Shown here piece by piece: positions 1-5,797 of a DNA stretch of 6,283 nucleotides. Positions within the stretch are counted from its first letter, which is position 1, and every line of letters starts with the position of its first letter. Source of the DNA: Nanobdellota archaeon (lineage in GTDB: Archaea > Nanobdellota > Nanobdellia > SCGC-AAA011-G17 > JAFCDX01); NCBI GenBank assembly GCA_018816585.1, contig JAHIVQ010000009.1, positions 1 to 6,283 of the forward strand, read 5' to 3'. A program made the position numbers and the translations under genes. Under the pieces are notes generated by a model. It made no database searches, had not been told where the DNA came from, and saw only the letters and a program-made list of their open reading frames with translations.

Positions 1-179
1 CTTTAGAAATAATAAAGACTATTGGCAGTTATGGATTCATAATTAATTCCTGGTTAGCAATATTTAATTTAATTCCATTATGGCAGTTTGATGGAAGAAA
101 AGTTTATGATTGGAATAAAGCAATTTATTTTTTAGCTTTAATAAGTGCTGTTTTTGTAATGGTTTTAGGATATATCTAA
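1..179 (+). CDS. M50 family (site-2 type) intramembrane metalloprotease, C-terminal fragment
   Basis: An open frame enters from the left edge (first full codon at 3) and ends with TAA at 177-179, giving 58 visible residues. The fragment contains NSWLAIFNLIPLWQFDGRKV followed by DWNKAIYF and a hydrophobic tail. The NLIP...DG arrangement (codons at about 66-101) matches the third conserved segment of M50/S2P peptidases, where Asn-x-x-Pro and the Asp of the DG pair lie in a membrane helix and the Asp is the third zinc ligand. The HEXXH helix would lie upstream, outside the window. These enzymes cut substrates within the membrane; the substrate here is unknown. The gene ends 3 bases before the stop codon of the convergent gene at 183, so there is no room for a separate terminator. 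The family call is by motif only, but the motif and its position at the C terminus fit well. Confidence 0.8.
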   Translation, partial: LEIIKTIGSYGFIINSWLAIFNLIPLWQFDGRKVYDWNKAIYFLALISAVFVMVLGYI

Positions 180-182
180 GAA

Positions 183-761
183 TTATTCTACAAATCCATT
201 AATATGACCTTCTGTTGCAAATTCAAGTGTATTATAAGGAGTTAGCGCTGGTCCTCTTACTTTACTTTTCTCATAGACCATCCCTTTTACTACTATCAAT
301 GAATTGATATAAGTTTCTTTAAAATCACATTCTATATCATATTGCTTGTCTTTTTGGTAATCAAATCCATTTTCAACAGCTCCTGAAAATGTTGCTTTAC
401 ATCCACTTTTACCTACATTACTGAATTCTATTGAATATGGAGAAAATATTCCTGCCTGATCATTTCTTAATTTAATCTGTATTTTATTAGCTGAAATTCT
501 CTTCCAGGTGCATGTTAATTTTCTGTCAATTACACACTCTTCTTTTGAATCAACAGCTCTTATCATTGAATTTGGGGTTTCATCTTCATCGCATATTTTG
601 TTATTGTCTTTATCCAAGCAGCAATCACCGCCAACATAAATGTATGGACTTGTACAAGTATCCTTGACAACATTTCCTGTAATAGAACCTCCAAAGTATA
701 TTAATAATATAACTATAACTCCTATTAAACCTATTATAGCATAAACACCTACTTTTTTCAT
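183..761 (-). CDS. Membrane-anchored, cysteine-rich extracytoplasmic protein with EF-hand/dockerin-like calcium loop
   Basis: The product is 192 residues. Residues 4-23 form one hydrophobic segment after MKK, followed by GGSITGNVV, the kind of anchor end seen on many DPANN secreted proteins; the rest should lie outside the membrane. Eight cysteines (36, 47, 48, 57, 76, 84, 121, 145) all lie after the anchor, consistent with disulfides. Residues 50-61 read D-K-D-N-N-K-I-C-D-E-D-E, which matches an EF-hand/dockerin calcium loop: Asp50, Asp52, Asn54, hydrophobic Ile56, Asp58 and Glu61 at positions 1, 3, 5, 7, 9 and 12. Residues from about 75 to 165 look beta-rich and may form an Ig-like fold (inference). 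The ATG at 761 is supported by AGGTG four bases upstream and a TATA box at 797-807. I do not recognise a named family. Its role may be in the cell surface or adhesion, but nothing in the sequence fixes this. Confidence 0.8.
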   Translation of the reverse strand: MKKVGVYAIIGLIGVIVILLIYFGGSITGNVVKDTCTSPYIYVGGDCCLDKDNNKICDEDETPNSMIRAVDSKEECVIDRKLTCTWKRISANKIQIKLRNDQAGIFSPYSIEFSNVGKSGCKATFSGAVENGFDYQKDKQYDIECDFKETYINSLIVVKGMVYEKSKVRGPALTPYNTLEFATEGHINGFVE

Positions 762-765
762 TTCA

Positions 766-770
766 CACCT
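766..770 (-). promoter_or_regulatory. Shine-Dalgarno site of the 192-residue anchored protein
   Basis: On the minus strand AGGTG lies 4 bases before the ATG at 761. It supports this start and shows that this gene uses a led mRNA, unlike several + strand genes here. Confidence 0.65.
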
Positions 771-796
771 TATTTTTTTAATTAGTATGAATAAAC

Positions 797-807
797 TTAT
801 ATATAAA
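797..807 (-). promoter_or_regulatory. TATA box for the 192-residue anchored protein
   Basis: The minus strand reads TTTATATATAA, an archaeal box A. Its centre (about 802) predicts a transcription start near 776, giving a leader of about 15 nt that contains the Shine-Dalgarno site. The element is nearly palindromic, so it could in principle also drive the + strand, but a better-placed + strand box lies at 819-824. Confidence 0.6.
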
Positions 808-818
808 CATTTGTGAAT

Positions 819-824
819 TATAAA
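819..824 (+). promoter_or_regulatory. TATA box for the predicted metallopeptidase gene
   Basis: TATAAA within GAATTATAAAATATAG. Its centre (821.5) predicts transcription starting near 847, which coincides with an in-frame TTG and lies 18 nt before the ATG at 865. This leaves the start of the gene below uncertain. Confidence 0.5.
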
Positions 825-864
825 ATATAGAAATCAATAAAAAGAATTGATTATTCATTTTGTG

Positions 865-1215
865 ATGGTAGAATACATAGAAGATTTGGAATTAAAGGAA
901 AGAGCTATACAAATAGCTAAAAAGTGTAATTTAGATCATATTGATTTTGACAGAGTTCACTTTTACAGATATACCTGCAATACAAGAACTTGTGCTAAGA
1001 TAACTGGTTTCTTTAAGACCTTGCAGCTGGCTTATCCACACATAAGACCCTTTTATGTTATAACCTTTAATGATTTTAATTTTGCAAGGGAAAATGAAAA
1101 ATCACAGAATCAGACTATTTTACATGAATTATTGCATATACCAAAAACATTTTCTGGTGAATTTTCTAGAATAGCTCATTCAGAAATTTATAGAAAATCA
1201 AGATTATTTATTTAG
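865..1215 (+). CDS. Predicted HEXXH metallopeptidase (archaeal HELLHIPKTFSG family, COG4900-like)
   Basis: The product is 116 residues from the ATG at 865. Residues 87-98 read HELLHIPKTFSG: His87, Glu88 and His91 form a gluzincin/metzincin-type HEXXH zinc site, and the IPKTFSG continuation is the signature of a small archaeal predicted metallopeptidase family. His105 (SRIAH) is a candidate third zinc ligand, 14 residues after His91. The N-terminal half (DHIDFDRVHFYR) matches the family pattern of a helix followed by a D-x-x-R-V-x-F strand. Cys39 and Cys43 are extra. There is no signal peptide, so it is probably cytoplasmic; substrate unknown. The frame opens with TTG at 847 and GTG at 862. 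I prefer 865 because the family normally starts with M-(V/I)-E-Y, but the TATA box predicts transcription from about 847 and no Shine-Dalgarno is visible. The 3' end overlaps the convergent gene by 8 bases. Confidence 0.85.
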   Translation: MVEYIEDLELKERAIQIAKKCNLDHIDFDRVHFYRYTCNTRTCAKITGFFKTLQLAYPHIRPFYVITFNDFNFARENEKSQNQTILHELLHIPKTFSGEFSRIAHSEIYRKSRLFI

Positions 1216-2194
1216 CGTGATCATAACAGATTTTTTTGATTGTACCTGCTACATCAGCATAACTTCCACCGAATTTTTTAAGTAAGTCTATTCCTGATAA
1301 TACTGTGTGTGGATCTTTTGATTCAGGATGGTTTTTAAGTATAAAGTGAGATGGTAATACCCACAAACTAAAGACATCTACTGCTTCAACTAAGTTTGCC
1401 TGCTTATCTTTATCCAATTCATTATCATTTGGATCATCATTAATATAACCAACTAGATTAGATAAATGATATAAAAATGAAGCATATTTTTGAATTAATT
1501 CAGTTTCTTTTCCATCCATTACAGAAAAATAAGTTGTTTCATTTGGATTCTTTTTAGATCTCCCTTTAGTGTACATTGGAGGTGCTATAATTCTGCCATC
1601 TTTATAATGAGCTCCATTAAAAAATAAATCATTTAATTTTGAAAAAATATATAATTTCCTCTGCTCATGCTCTAATTCTGGGAAATAAAGTTTTCCATTT
1701 TTATCACGTATTCTTTTAGGCAGTAAAGATAATCTTGCAGCAACAGCATTAACAAGACATTGACTATTAGGTAAACCTTTTTCTTGTGCAACTAAATAGT
1801 TAAGCATAGCCTGATATTTTGTTAAATCTAATTCCTGACCTTGTTTATTGTAATATGATTCTACAGGAGGAATATCTAAATTTAGTGATATTTCTTCTAA
1901 TGTTTCTAAAAATGTTTCTTCTTTATTTGTTTTGAAATTAGCAAATTTTGTATTAGGTAAAAATCCCATACCTGCAACATCTTCATTTTCTATATCTTTA
2001 TTAGATTCAGTTGATGCCATTAATTCATCACCAGGCATTTGTCCATCTATACTCATAAAATCATTCAATGTTTTTAGTATATCTTGTCTTTCTGGATATT
2101 CTTCTGTTTCTGGTTCAATTAATTCTTGAAGAGTATATAGTTTCCCATTTACTTCAATTACATCTGGTATCTCGTATAATCCTATTTTTTTCAT
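1208..2194 (-). CDS. Conserved-looking hypothetical protein, 328 residues, second gene of a two-gene operon
   Basis: I do not recognise this protein. It is soluble (no signal or membrane segment) and begins MKKIGLYEIPDVIEVNGKLY, with a short beta-like segment and the phrase VNGKLYTLQELI. Residues 28-75 are acidic and probably flexible. Residues 125-160 look helical (YQAMLNYLVAQEKG, then CLVNAVAARLSLLPKRIRDK), and 178-193 and 232-252 also look helical. The tail (residues 298-327) is basic. Cys146 and Cys323 are the only cysteines. The ATG at 2194 overlaps the stop of the upstream gene as ATGA, so the two are almost certainly co-transcribed and translationally coupled; only a weak GGA precedes the start. 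The last 8 bases overlap the convergent metallopeptidase gene. Base composition matches its neighbours. No catalytic motif is evident, so I assign no function. Confidence 0.75.
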   Translation of the reverse strand: MKKIGLYEIPDVIEVNGKLYTLQELIEPETEEYPERQDILKTLNDFMSIDGQMPGDELMASTESNKDIENEDVAGMGFLPNTKFANFKTNKEETFLETLEEISLNLDIPPVESYYNKQGQELDLTKYQAMLNYLVAQEKGLPNSQCLVNAVAARLSLLPKRIRDKNGKLYFPELEHEQRKLYIFSKLNDLFFNGAHYKDGRIIAPPMYTKGRSKKNPNETTYFSVMDGKETELIQKYASFLYHLSNLVGYINDDPNDNELDKDKQANLVEAVDVFSLWVLPSHFILKNHPESKDPHTVLSGIDLLKKFGGSYADVAGTIKKICYDHAK

Positions 2195-3042
2195 TTTCCG
2201 TTTTTTATCTTCCTTATGTATCTAAGATGATATAATTCATTTATATTTTCAATTATTGCTTGCATCTCAGCACCTATTCCTAGTGTTCTATCAACACCTA
2301 GATTAAATGGAGTATCTCCTTCTTTTGTAGCTATTGCTAATATAGGGGGTAAAGTTAATACTTCTTGTTTTCTAGATTTTTTAAATCCAGATATTATTCT
2401 ATTTCTTTGTTTTTCAGGATAATTATGAGGAGAGAAAATTATCATATTCATATTTCCTTTCTCATTGTAATCTTCAAGTTCCATTTTTCCATCTTTTTCA
2501 ATATAAGAACTAATATGGAATCCTGCTTTTTCAAATTCTTTTTTATAATGTTCTATTTCTTCAGGTTCACGAATCCATAAATTTAATTTTTTATCAAGAT
2601 TATATTTTTTTGTTAATTCATAAAGTCTGTCTAAATGTTTTGGAGTCATTAAATTCTCTATTTCAAGCATTGTTTCTAAAAGTTTAAATTCTTCTGGATC
2701 TAGTCTTAAATTATCTTTAAATGCTCCCCTGGCAAATTTAGCTATTGTTTCAAAAGACAATTGATTTTCAGCAAGATGATCTTTATTTAATAATAGTTTA
2801 TCTGCTAAGCAAATATCTTCTAAAATCTTTTTAGAATCAGGATTTAAATATAATTGTTCTATTCTTTTCCTATCTTCAGAACTTAATCCTTTTGCTGCAC
2901 TATAAGCCATAATTAATTCATGTTCTGATGGAGTAACATCTCCATAAAGCTCATTAGCTGGATCATTATGTGTAGCTATCTGATATAACTTCATAACTGC
3001 ACCAGTAAGTGCTGCTTCGTAAGGACTTACATTTATATTCAT
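2191..3042 (-). CDS. Hypothetical protein, 283 residues, first gene of a two-gene operon
   Basis: I do not recognise this protein. It has no signal peptide, membrane segment or familiar catalytic motif. Residues 8-145 look almost entirely helical. After NLDKKLNLWIREPEE (148-162) comes a mixed alpha/beta part: a helix at 163-174, strands around GFHISSYIEKDGKMELEDY (174-192) and NMNMIIFSP (197-205), and a basic helix with KQRNRIISGFKKSRK (211-225). The end is a hydrophobic strand, LTLPPILAIAT (229-239), then a helix (257-275) and a basic tail. There is one cysteine, Cys78. The ATG at 3042 has GAGGT 6 bases upstream and a TATA box at 3081-3091. Its stop codon overlaps the start of the next gene, so the pair forms an operon divergent from EF-2. 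A shared task of the two products is likely from this coupling but unknown. Confidence 0.75.
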   Translation of the reverse strand: MNINVSPYEAALTGAVMKLYQIATHNDPANELYGDVTPSEHELIMAYSAAKGLSSEDRKRIEQLYLNPDSKKILEDICLADKLLLNKDHLAENQLSFETIAKFARGAFKDNLRLDPEEFKLLETMLEIENLMTPKHLDRLYELTKKYNLDKKLNLWIREPEEIEHYKKEFEKAGFHISSYIEKDGKMELEDYNEKGNMNMIIFSPHNYPEKQRNRIISGFKKSRKQEVLTLPPILAIATKEGDTPFNLGVDRTLGIGAEMQAIIENINELYHLRYIRKIKNGK

Positions 3043-3048
3043 TTTTTT

Positions 3049-3053
3049 ACCTC
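3049..3053 (-). promoter_or_regulatory. Shine-Dalgarno site of the 283-residue protein
   Basis: GAGGT on the minus strand, 6 bases before the ATG at 3042. It is the clearest ribosome binding site in the window and fixes this start. Confidence 0.75.
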
Positions 3054-3080
3054 TAAGTAGTTACTAAATTAGGTTATTTC

Positions 3081-3091
3081 TCATATATAAA
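3081..3091 (-). promoter_or_regulatory. TATA box of the two-gene minus-strand operon
   Basis: The minus strand reads TTTATATATGA. Its centre is near 3086, predicting a start near 3060 and a leader of about 18 nt that contains the GAGGT site. It shares a 107-base divergent intergenic region with the EF-2 promoter. Confidence 0.6.
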
Positions 3092-3118
3092 GCTTTCTAT
3101 AACTATTTTGTCAAAACC

Positions 3119-3126
3119 TTTATAAA
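3119..3126 (+). promoter_or_regulatory. TATA box of the EF-2 gene
   Basis: TTTATAAA, preceded by AAAACC as a possible BRE. The centre of TATAAA (3123.5) lies 26.5 nt before the A of the ATG at 3150. This is the distance at which archaeal RNA polymerase starts, so the transcript should begin at or next to the start codon. No Shine-Dalgarno is present in TTGCTGTTAAACTCT, which fits a leaderless mRNA and supports 3150 as the start. Confidence 0.7.
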
Positions 3127-3149
3127 TTCCTATCTTGCTGTTAAACTCT

Positions 3150-5348
3150 ATGGCAACAGATAAGTTTATTGAAAAGATAACAGAATTGATGAAAAAGCCT
3201 GAAAAAATAAGGAACATCTGCACGTGCGCACATATTGATCATGGAATTTATTAGACAAAGTTGTCTATAACCAAAGAGACCACGTTCAGTGACAATCTGT
3301 TAGCTGGAGCTGGAATGATTTCTAATGAATTAGCAGGCAAGCAACTTTCCCTAGATTTTCACGAAGATGAACAGCAAAGAGGTATTACAATAGATGCAGC
3401 TAATGTTTCTATGGTTCACACACTTGATAATGAATCTTATTTAATTAATTTAATTGATACACCTGGACATGTTGATTTTGGTGGTGATGTAACAAGAGCA
3501 ATGAGGGCAATTGATGGTGCTATTGTTTTATGCTGTGCTGTTGAAGGAATTATGCCACAGACTGAAACTGTTTTACGTCAAGCACTAAAGGAAAGAGTAA
3601 AGCCAATTTTATTCATAAATAAAGTTGATCGTTTAATCAAGGAAGTAAAATTAACACCTGAAAAAATGCAGGAGCGTTTTGTAAAAATAATTAATGAGAT
3701 TAACAAATTAATAAGGCAGATAGCTCCTGAGGAATTAAAAGAAAAATGGCAGGTGAGTGTTCAAGATGGAAGTGTTGCATTTGGTTCAGCATTTCATAAG
3801 TGGGCTTTATCATTTCCTTATATGCAGAAATCAGGATTATCTTTCAAAGATGTAATAGATGCTTATGAAAAAGATAATTATCAAGAACTAGCAAAAAAAG
3901 CACCATTGCATCAAGTAGTTCTTAACATGTCAGTAAAGCATCATCCAAATCCTATTCAATCACAAGTATATAGAATACCTAAAATTTGGCACGGAGATCT
4001 TGAATCAGAAGAAGGAAAATCATTATTAGCTTGTAATTCTAAAGGACCTGTTGCTTTTGTTGTTACTAAGATTGTTATTGATAAGCATGCAGGAGAAGTA
4101 GCAGCAGGAAGATTATTTTCAGGAACAGTAAAACAAGGCCAGGATTTATATTTAAATATGGCTAAAAAAACAATAAGAGTACAGCAAGTTTCTGTTTACA
4201 GGGGAGCTCAAAGAATTTTAGTTGATGAAGTACCAAGTGGAAATGTAATTGGTATTGTTGGTTTAAAGGACACGTTTGCTGGTGAAACAGTTTCTACAAA
4301 TCCAATAGAACCATTTGAATCAATTAAACATATATTTGAACCTGTAATAACTAAATCTATTGAAGCAAAAAAAACATCTGATTTAGCAAGATTAATTGAA
4401 GTCTTAAGACAAATAAGCAAGGAAGATCCTTCTATTAAAGTATCAATAAATGAAGAAACAGGAGAAAATTTAATTTCTGGAATGGGTGAGTTGCATTTAG
4501 AAGTTACAGAAAACAGAATTAAAACTGAAAAAGGACTTGATGTTATAACAAGCAAACCAATTGTTGTTTATAGAGAAGCAATAATGAAAGAATCAAATGA
4601 AATGGAAGGTAAATCTCCTAATAAACATAATAAATTATATTTCAAAGTAAGACCTCTTGAAGATAATGTATTTTTTGCTGTTAAAGCTGGAGAAATTCCT
4701 GAAATGAGAATTAAGAAAAAAGATGATGAATTAGCTAAAAAATTAATTGAATTTGGTTATGATACAAAAGATGCAAGAAATGTAAGAGATATTTACAGGG
4801 GTTCAATGTTAGTTGATTCAACTAGAGGTATAGTGCATATTGGAGAGATTATAGAATTAGTTCTTGATTCATTTGAACAGGTAATAGATGAAGGTCCTTT
4901 AGCTCGTGAACCAGGAGTAAAAATAAGAGTTGATTTAACTGATTGTAAACTGCATGAAGATGCTATTCACAGAGGTCCAGCACAGATAATGCCTGCTGTC
5001 AGAGATGCAATAAGAGATGCAATGAGAGATGCTAAGGCAGTTATGTTTGAACCAATTCAAATATTGCAGATTGAAGCTCCTGCTGATAATATGGGGGATA
5101 TTTCAAAATTAATACAAAACAAAAGAGGACAATTATTAGATATGACTCAAGAAGAAGAGCATATAACTGTTAAAGCTAAATTACCAGTAGCAGAAATGTT
5201 TGGCTTAAGTTCTGAATTAAGAAGTGCAACTGCAGGACGTGGTGTATTTTTTGTTGTAGATCAAGTATTTGAAAAATTACCAGAAGAATTACAATCTAAA
5301 GTAATTAAACAAATAAGAGAGAGAAAAGGTTTGACAGAAAATCAGTAA
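3150..5348 (+). CDS. fusA: Translation elongation factor 2 (aEF-2), interrupted by a 30-nt archaeal intron: join(3150-3246, 3277-5348)
   Basis: This GTPase drives ribosomal translocation. Exon 1 begins MATDKFIEKITELMKKPEKI and reaches AHIDHG. Uninterrupted DNA then gives I-Y-stop, with TAG at 3252-3254. Removing 3247-3276 gives 722 residues, normal for archaeal EF-2. In spliced numbering: G1 P-loop AHIDHGKT 27-34, G2 RGITI 67-71, G3 DTPGH 93-97, G4 NKVD 147-150 and G5 GSA 202-204. Domain II runs from about 288 (KGPVAFVVTKI), domain III carries ISGMGELHLEV 432-442, and domain IV starts near 452. Its tip loop LHEDAIHRGPAQ is intact; His597 is the expected diphthamide residue. Domain V follows from about 624. 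Every functional motif is intact except where the intron sits, which argues strongly against a pseudogene. An in-frame TTG at 3261 would give a 695-residue protein without the P-loop and is not a credible start. The gene name fusA is the usual one for archaeal EF-2. Confidence 0.95.
3237..3282 (+). other. Bulge-helix-bulge (BHB) splicing motif around the EF-2 intron
   Basis: Hand folding gives the hBHBh' order. Outer exon helix: C3240-G3278, T3239-A3279, an A3238/C3280 mismatch, G3237-C3281 (extendable by T3236-A3282). Central helix: G3244-C3271, G3243-C3272, T3242-A3273, with A3241/A3274 mismatched at its outer end. 5' bulge: A3245, A3246, T3247. 3' bulge: A3275, G3276, A3277. Inner helix: T3248-A3270, T3249-A3269, A3250-T3268, T3251 unpaired, T3252-A3267 to A3257-T3262, closed by loop AAGT (3258-3261). 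Cutting after the second base of each bulge, as the archaeal splicing endonuclease does, falls at 3246/3247 and 3276/3277. The mismatches make it a relaxed rather than perfect BHB. Confidence 0.85.
3247..3276 (+). other. 30-nt archaeal intron in the EF-2 pre-mRNA
   Basis: The segment interrupts codon 33 after its first base (phase 1): A3246 joins A3277 and G3278 to make AAG, the invariant P-loop lysine. It carries an in-frame TAG (3252-3254), so unspliced RNA gives a 34-residue peptide. Among 30-nt removals near this site, only this one yields HGKTT: one base earlier gives GAG (Glu), one later gives ATG (Met). The RNA fold, worked out separately, predicts the same ends. It is too short for an ORF, group I or II intron, or intein. 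Removal would use the tRNA-splicing endonuclease and an RtcB-type ligase (family knowledge; neither gene is in the window). Confidence 0.88.
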
Positions 5349-5361
5349 AATATATTTTGAA

Positions 5362-5380
5362 TTATATATAAATTTATAAA
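5362..5380 (+). promoter_or_regulatory. Double TATA element before the 116-residue gene
   Basis: TTATATATAAATTTATAAA contains two overlapping candidates. TATAAA at 5375-5380 is centred 24.5 nt before the ATG at 5402, the leaderless spacing, while the first (about 5363-5370) would give a start roughly 10 nt earlier. The AT-rich tract directly follows the EF-2 stop codon and may also serve as its terminator. Confidence 0.55.
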
Positions 5381-5401
5381 TCTTAATTTTGTTTTATCTC
5401 T

Positions 5402-5752
5402 ATGAAAGCAGAATTTGATGGACAGGATTATATGTTATTTCTTGAAAAAGGAAGTAATGAATTATTGAGATTAGAAAATGAAAAATTTGAAGCACCACTT
5501 AAACAAGCATGGGAACCTGAAAATGATCTAGGTAAACTTGTAACTATTGAATTAGCTGAGAATGGTGCAATGGATGGAATAGAATTAAAATATTTTCCAG
5601 AAGATGCAGGAAGTTTTGATGAAATTAAAAATATTCAAGTAAAATTAAACAGAGGGGCTTATAAACAAGTTGTAAAGTATGGGCAATTTGGAACAAGATA
5701 TAATTGTTCTGATAAAGTTGAAATCATTAATGGTTATTCTGAAGAATTATAA
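5402..5752 (+). CDS. Small acidic hypothetical protein, 116 residues
   Basis: I do not recognise this protein. It begins MKAEFDGQDYMLFLEKGSNE and looks beta-rich, with alternating strand-like segments such as KLVTIELAENG (45-55), DGIELKYFP (58-66), NIQVKLNRGAYKQVVKYG (77-94) and DKVEIINGY (104-112). It is rich in Asp/Glu, has a single cysteine (Cys102), and has no signal peptide or membrane segment. No Shine-Dalgarno precedes the ATG; the TATA box 24.5 nt upstream indicates a leaderless transcript, so this gene has its own promoter although it lies only 53 bases after EF-2. A small cytoplasmic beta-sandwich or barrel is a fair guess at the fold (inference). Nothing links it functionally to EF-2 beyond adjacency. 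Confidence 0.7.
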   Translation: MKAEFDGQDYMLFLEKGSNELLRLENEKFEAPLKQAWEPENDLGKLVTIELAENGAMDGIELKYFPEDAGSFDEIKNIQVKLNRGAYKQVVKYGQFGTRYNCSDKVEIINGYSEEL

Positions 5753-5767
5753 TTAGATTTCTAAAGG

Positions 5768-5776
5768 TTTATATAT
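5768..5776 (+). promoter_or_regulatory. TATA box of the 144-residue gene
   Basis: TTTATATAT preceded by AAAGG, a good box A with a purine-rich BRE. Its centre (5772.5) is 25.5 nt before the ATG at 5798, so transcription should start at the start codon. AGGA at 5787-5790 resembles a Shine-Dalgarno but would lie upstream of the predicted transcript start. Confidence 0.65.
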
Positions 5777-5797
5777 CTTTATCCGCAGGATTGTATT

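Noticed and set aside
1932..2580. Two short + strand open frames (1932-2129 and 2365-2580) opposite the two-gene operon
   Set aside because: Both are antisense to longer frames that have proper starts and coupling. Their translations are biased (Ser/Ile-rich and Phe-rich), as expected from reverse-complemented coding DNA.
3220..3227. GCACGTGC palindrome in exon 1 as a regulatory site
   Set aside because: It is encoded by conserved Cys-Thr-Cys codons inside the coding region and has no second copy, so chance is the simplest explanation.
3252..3254. TAG in EF-2 as a pyrrolysine or readthrough codon
   Set aside because: Readthrough would insert ten extra residues between the Gly and Lys of the P-loop and destroy GTP binding. 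Removing the 30 nt restores the motif exactly and coincides with a BHB fold.
3243..3278. Translational bypassing (ribosome hop) over the 30 nt
   Set aside because: The lysine codon is assembled from A3246 plus A3277-G3278, which a codon-to-codon hop cannot do, and no matching GGA landing codon stands before ACC ACG.
4208..4555. Open frame on the minus strand inside EF-2
   Set aside because: It lies entirely within a well-conserved gene, has no promoter or ribosome site, and its low-complexity Ser/Ile-rich translation is typical of an antisense shadow.
5001..5036. Three 12-nt near-repeats (agagatgcaata type) in EF-2 encoding RDAI-RDAM-RDAK
   Set aside because: The segment has the same length as the usual archaeal EF-2 helix after the diphthamide loop, so it is probably sequence convergence in a charged helix and not an inserted repeat.
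3150..5348. EF-2 as a pseudogene
   Set aside because: All other GTPase, domain III, diphthamide-loop and domain V motifs are intact over more than 2 kb with one open frame. A single precise 30-nt interruption with splice structure is better explained by an intron.
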